Shown: positions 63,601-64,000 of the stretch, piece after piece
Layout of the letters: the number at the start of each line of letters is the position of its first letter
Numbering within the stretch: the stretch's first letter is position 1
NCBI RefSeq assembly: GCF_008312835.1
Contig: NZ_VSKS01000015.1
Span: 124,001-188,000 of the forward strand
Direction: 5' to 3'
From: Streptomyces marokkonensis
GTDB lineage: Bacteria > Actinomycetota > Actinomycetes > Streptomycetales > Streptomycetaceae
Length of the DNA stretch: 64,000 nt
Made by a program: the position numbers and the translations under genes
The notes under the pieces: generated by a model
Seen by the model: the letters and a program-made list of their open reading frames with translations, nothing else
Databases searched by the model: none
What the model was told of the DNA's origin: nothing

Positions 63601-64000
63601 TCGCCGAGGTGCTCGGGGCGGACACCGTCACGATGGACGACGACTTCTTCGCGCTCGGCGGGCACTCCCTGCTGGCCGGCCGCCTCGTCACCCGGGTCCG
63701 TTCGGTGCTCGGCGCCGAACTCACCGTGCGGGACGTGTTCGAGGCGCCGACCCCGCTGCGTCTGCTGGAACGCACCGGTTCGGCGAGCAGGCGCCCGCCA
63801 CTCCTCCCGGCAGCCGGCGACACCCCGGCCCCGCTGTCGGCCGGGCAGCACCAGCAGTGGGTGCTGCACCGCCTGGAGGGCCCGTCACCCACCTACAACA
63901 TGGGGCTGGTCCTGCGGATCACCGGCCGCCTGGACCACACCGCGCTCCGGGCGGCGCTGCACGACGTGGTGTCCAGGCACGAACCTCTGCGCACCCTGTT
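60618..64000 (+). CDS. Nonribosomal peptide synthetase, C-A(Ser)-PCP-C..., 3' end beyond window
   Basis: At least 1127 residues; the gene runs off the window. Condensation domain (about 8-440) with intact HHLLMDG (143-149). Adenylation domain (about 455-950) with [11 protein letters not shown] (617-627) and [15 protein letters not shown] with [10 protein letters not shown] (Ser1017), and the start of a second C domain ([16 protein letters not shown]). The ten specificity positions, read by alignment to GrsA, are D-V-W-H-I-S-L-V-D-K, nearly the serine code of EntF. The opening C-A pair also resembles EntF in motif wording. ATG 60618 has GGAG six bases upstream, 70 bp after the KS partner, so probably the same operon. 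Likely couples a short ketoacyl chain to serine. No MbtH, ACP or thioesterase is in the window. Confidence 0.93.
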   Translation, partial: MPDATSAFDVPLTAGQRGLWFAQLIDPTNPRYRVAERTGIAGPVDVERFRRALARTVADAEVLRGRVADTDGGGEPVFVVEGTPAEPPFTFVDLSAAEDPAAAAEEWQRQRLDLPLDITRPSACDFALLKLADTEYVWFQQYHHLLMDGVGEFLVQQRCAEIYTALTEGRPVPEAGFPPLRTLADAEAEYRASARYERDRAFWTTRLADAPDPVSLGTGIPHVPLGQRRAVVSWSPQRVDAVRAAATELGVAWPVLVVAALALCLDRRRGDREVVLGLPVAARGGACDRVPGMISNVLPLCLDLRAAATVGDLLRTVAADLRATVRHQRYRQEDLRHELGLLGGTRRLYGPQINLALGRTVLDFAGHPGISRNASTVPTDDLSLGLDRRPDDGGLDLVYDVHAEVFTEREFAALRARLDAVVDVLAGAAPDLPLASVDTTTPAERRHLLHEVNDTAHEVPATTLPALFERQVRATPDAPAVVFDGVTLGYAEFNERVNRLAHLLLARGIRRGDRVAVAIPRSFELVTALYAVQKAGAAYVPVDPELPADRIAFMIADARPALLLTTAALAAVLPATPGTPRLPADTAARPAGLPDHDPTDADRGAALSGLDTAYVIYTSGSTGRPKGAAVSQRAIVNRLLWMREAYAIDHTDRVLQKTPASFDVSVWEFFLPLISGATLVVAAPGAHSDPAALGRLIGAERISTVHFVPSMLEVFLTAADPADCAGLRRVICSGEALSGRTAQRFLTTLGAGPHAPAELHNLYGPTEAAVDVTAHHCGHGEPHNGVPIGRPVWNTRVLVLDAALRPAPAGVAGELYLAGVQLADGYLGRPGLSAERFVADPWGPPGTRMYRTGDLARWTADGELEFLGRVDHQVKIRGFRVEPGEIEAALAAPPGVDQAVVVARDDNPAEPGDHRLVAYLVPAPGAIPDPDELRNLVAAALPAHMVPAAFVVLDRLPTTANGKLDRRALPAPDYGAGRAGRAALTAAEELLCGLFAEVLGADTVTMDDDFFALGGHSLLAGRLVTRVRSVLGAELTVRDVFEAPTPLRLLERTGSASRRPPLLPAAGDTPAPLSAGQHQQWVLHRLEGPSPTYNMGLVLRITGRLDHTALRAALHDVVSRHEPLRTL

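Noticed and set aside
60525-63869. 1114-codon minus-strand open frame
   Set aside because: Mirror of the NRPS gene, which has all C-A-PCP motifs on the plus strand.

Overview
The window looks like chromosomal DNA of a Streptomyces or close relative. It has very high G+C with strong third-position GC, a WhiB-like protein, a SARP-type regulator, MmyB-type XRE regulators, one rare TTA (bldA) codon, Tat-exported enzymes and the start of an NRPS cluster. I see no rRNA, tRNA, IS element, integrase or CRISPR array.

Region 1 (1-9.5 kb): a partial LAL-type LuxR regulator, a cytochrome P450 and an ABC-2 exporter (ATPase plus permease) facing a MarR repressor across a long inverted repeat, then a full-length KdpD sensor kinase without kdpABC/E. 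Region 2 (9.5-31.6 kb): ordinary accessory genes. These are a lone gas-vesicle GvpA/J protein, WhiB, TspO, a GNAT, a lipoprotein, an XRE/SnoaL-like pair, a secreted GH92 mannosidase behind a LacI-type operator, a Tat amidohydrolase, a ComB-like protein, a SRPBCC protein, a TTA-containing membrane-anchored spermidine-synthase homologue, two large MFS pumps, two TetR switches with clear palindromic operators, an XRE-cupin regulator overlapping its own operator, and a cytidine-deaminase-like protein.

Region 3 (31.6-49.6 kb) is the most unusual. It encodes a trypsin-like protease fused to an endonuclease-I nuclease, a SARP-like regulator, an M23 peptidase with a peptidoglycan-binding domain, an S41 peptidase, and a convergent operon of two giant proteins (1053 and 1497 aa) of unknown function. 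One giant carries the same peptidoglycan-binding module as the M23 enzyme. A secreted protein with 27-residue repeats, a membrane protein and an Rpf-like muralytic protein follow. The hydrolases and the giants lack visible signal peptides. Three TGAC-type heptamers spaced 11 bp sit in front of the M23 gene, next to the SARP-like gene. I propose this as a candidate undescribed lytic/cell-envelope system.

Region 4 (49.6-58.2 kb): gene relics (including a frameshifted XRE regulator), a helical protein, a lipoprotein, a WYL regulator divergent from a RidA protein, a large Tat-exported phospholipase C and a membrane protein. Region 5 (58.4 kb to the end): a biosynthetic cluster begins with an active ketosynthase, translationally coupled to a chain-length-factor-like partner with Ser at the nucleophile position, followed by an EntF-like NRPS (C-A-PCP-C...) whose A-domain code reads as serine-specific.
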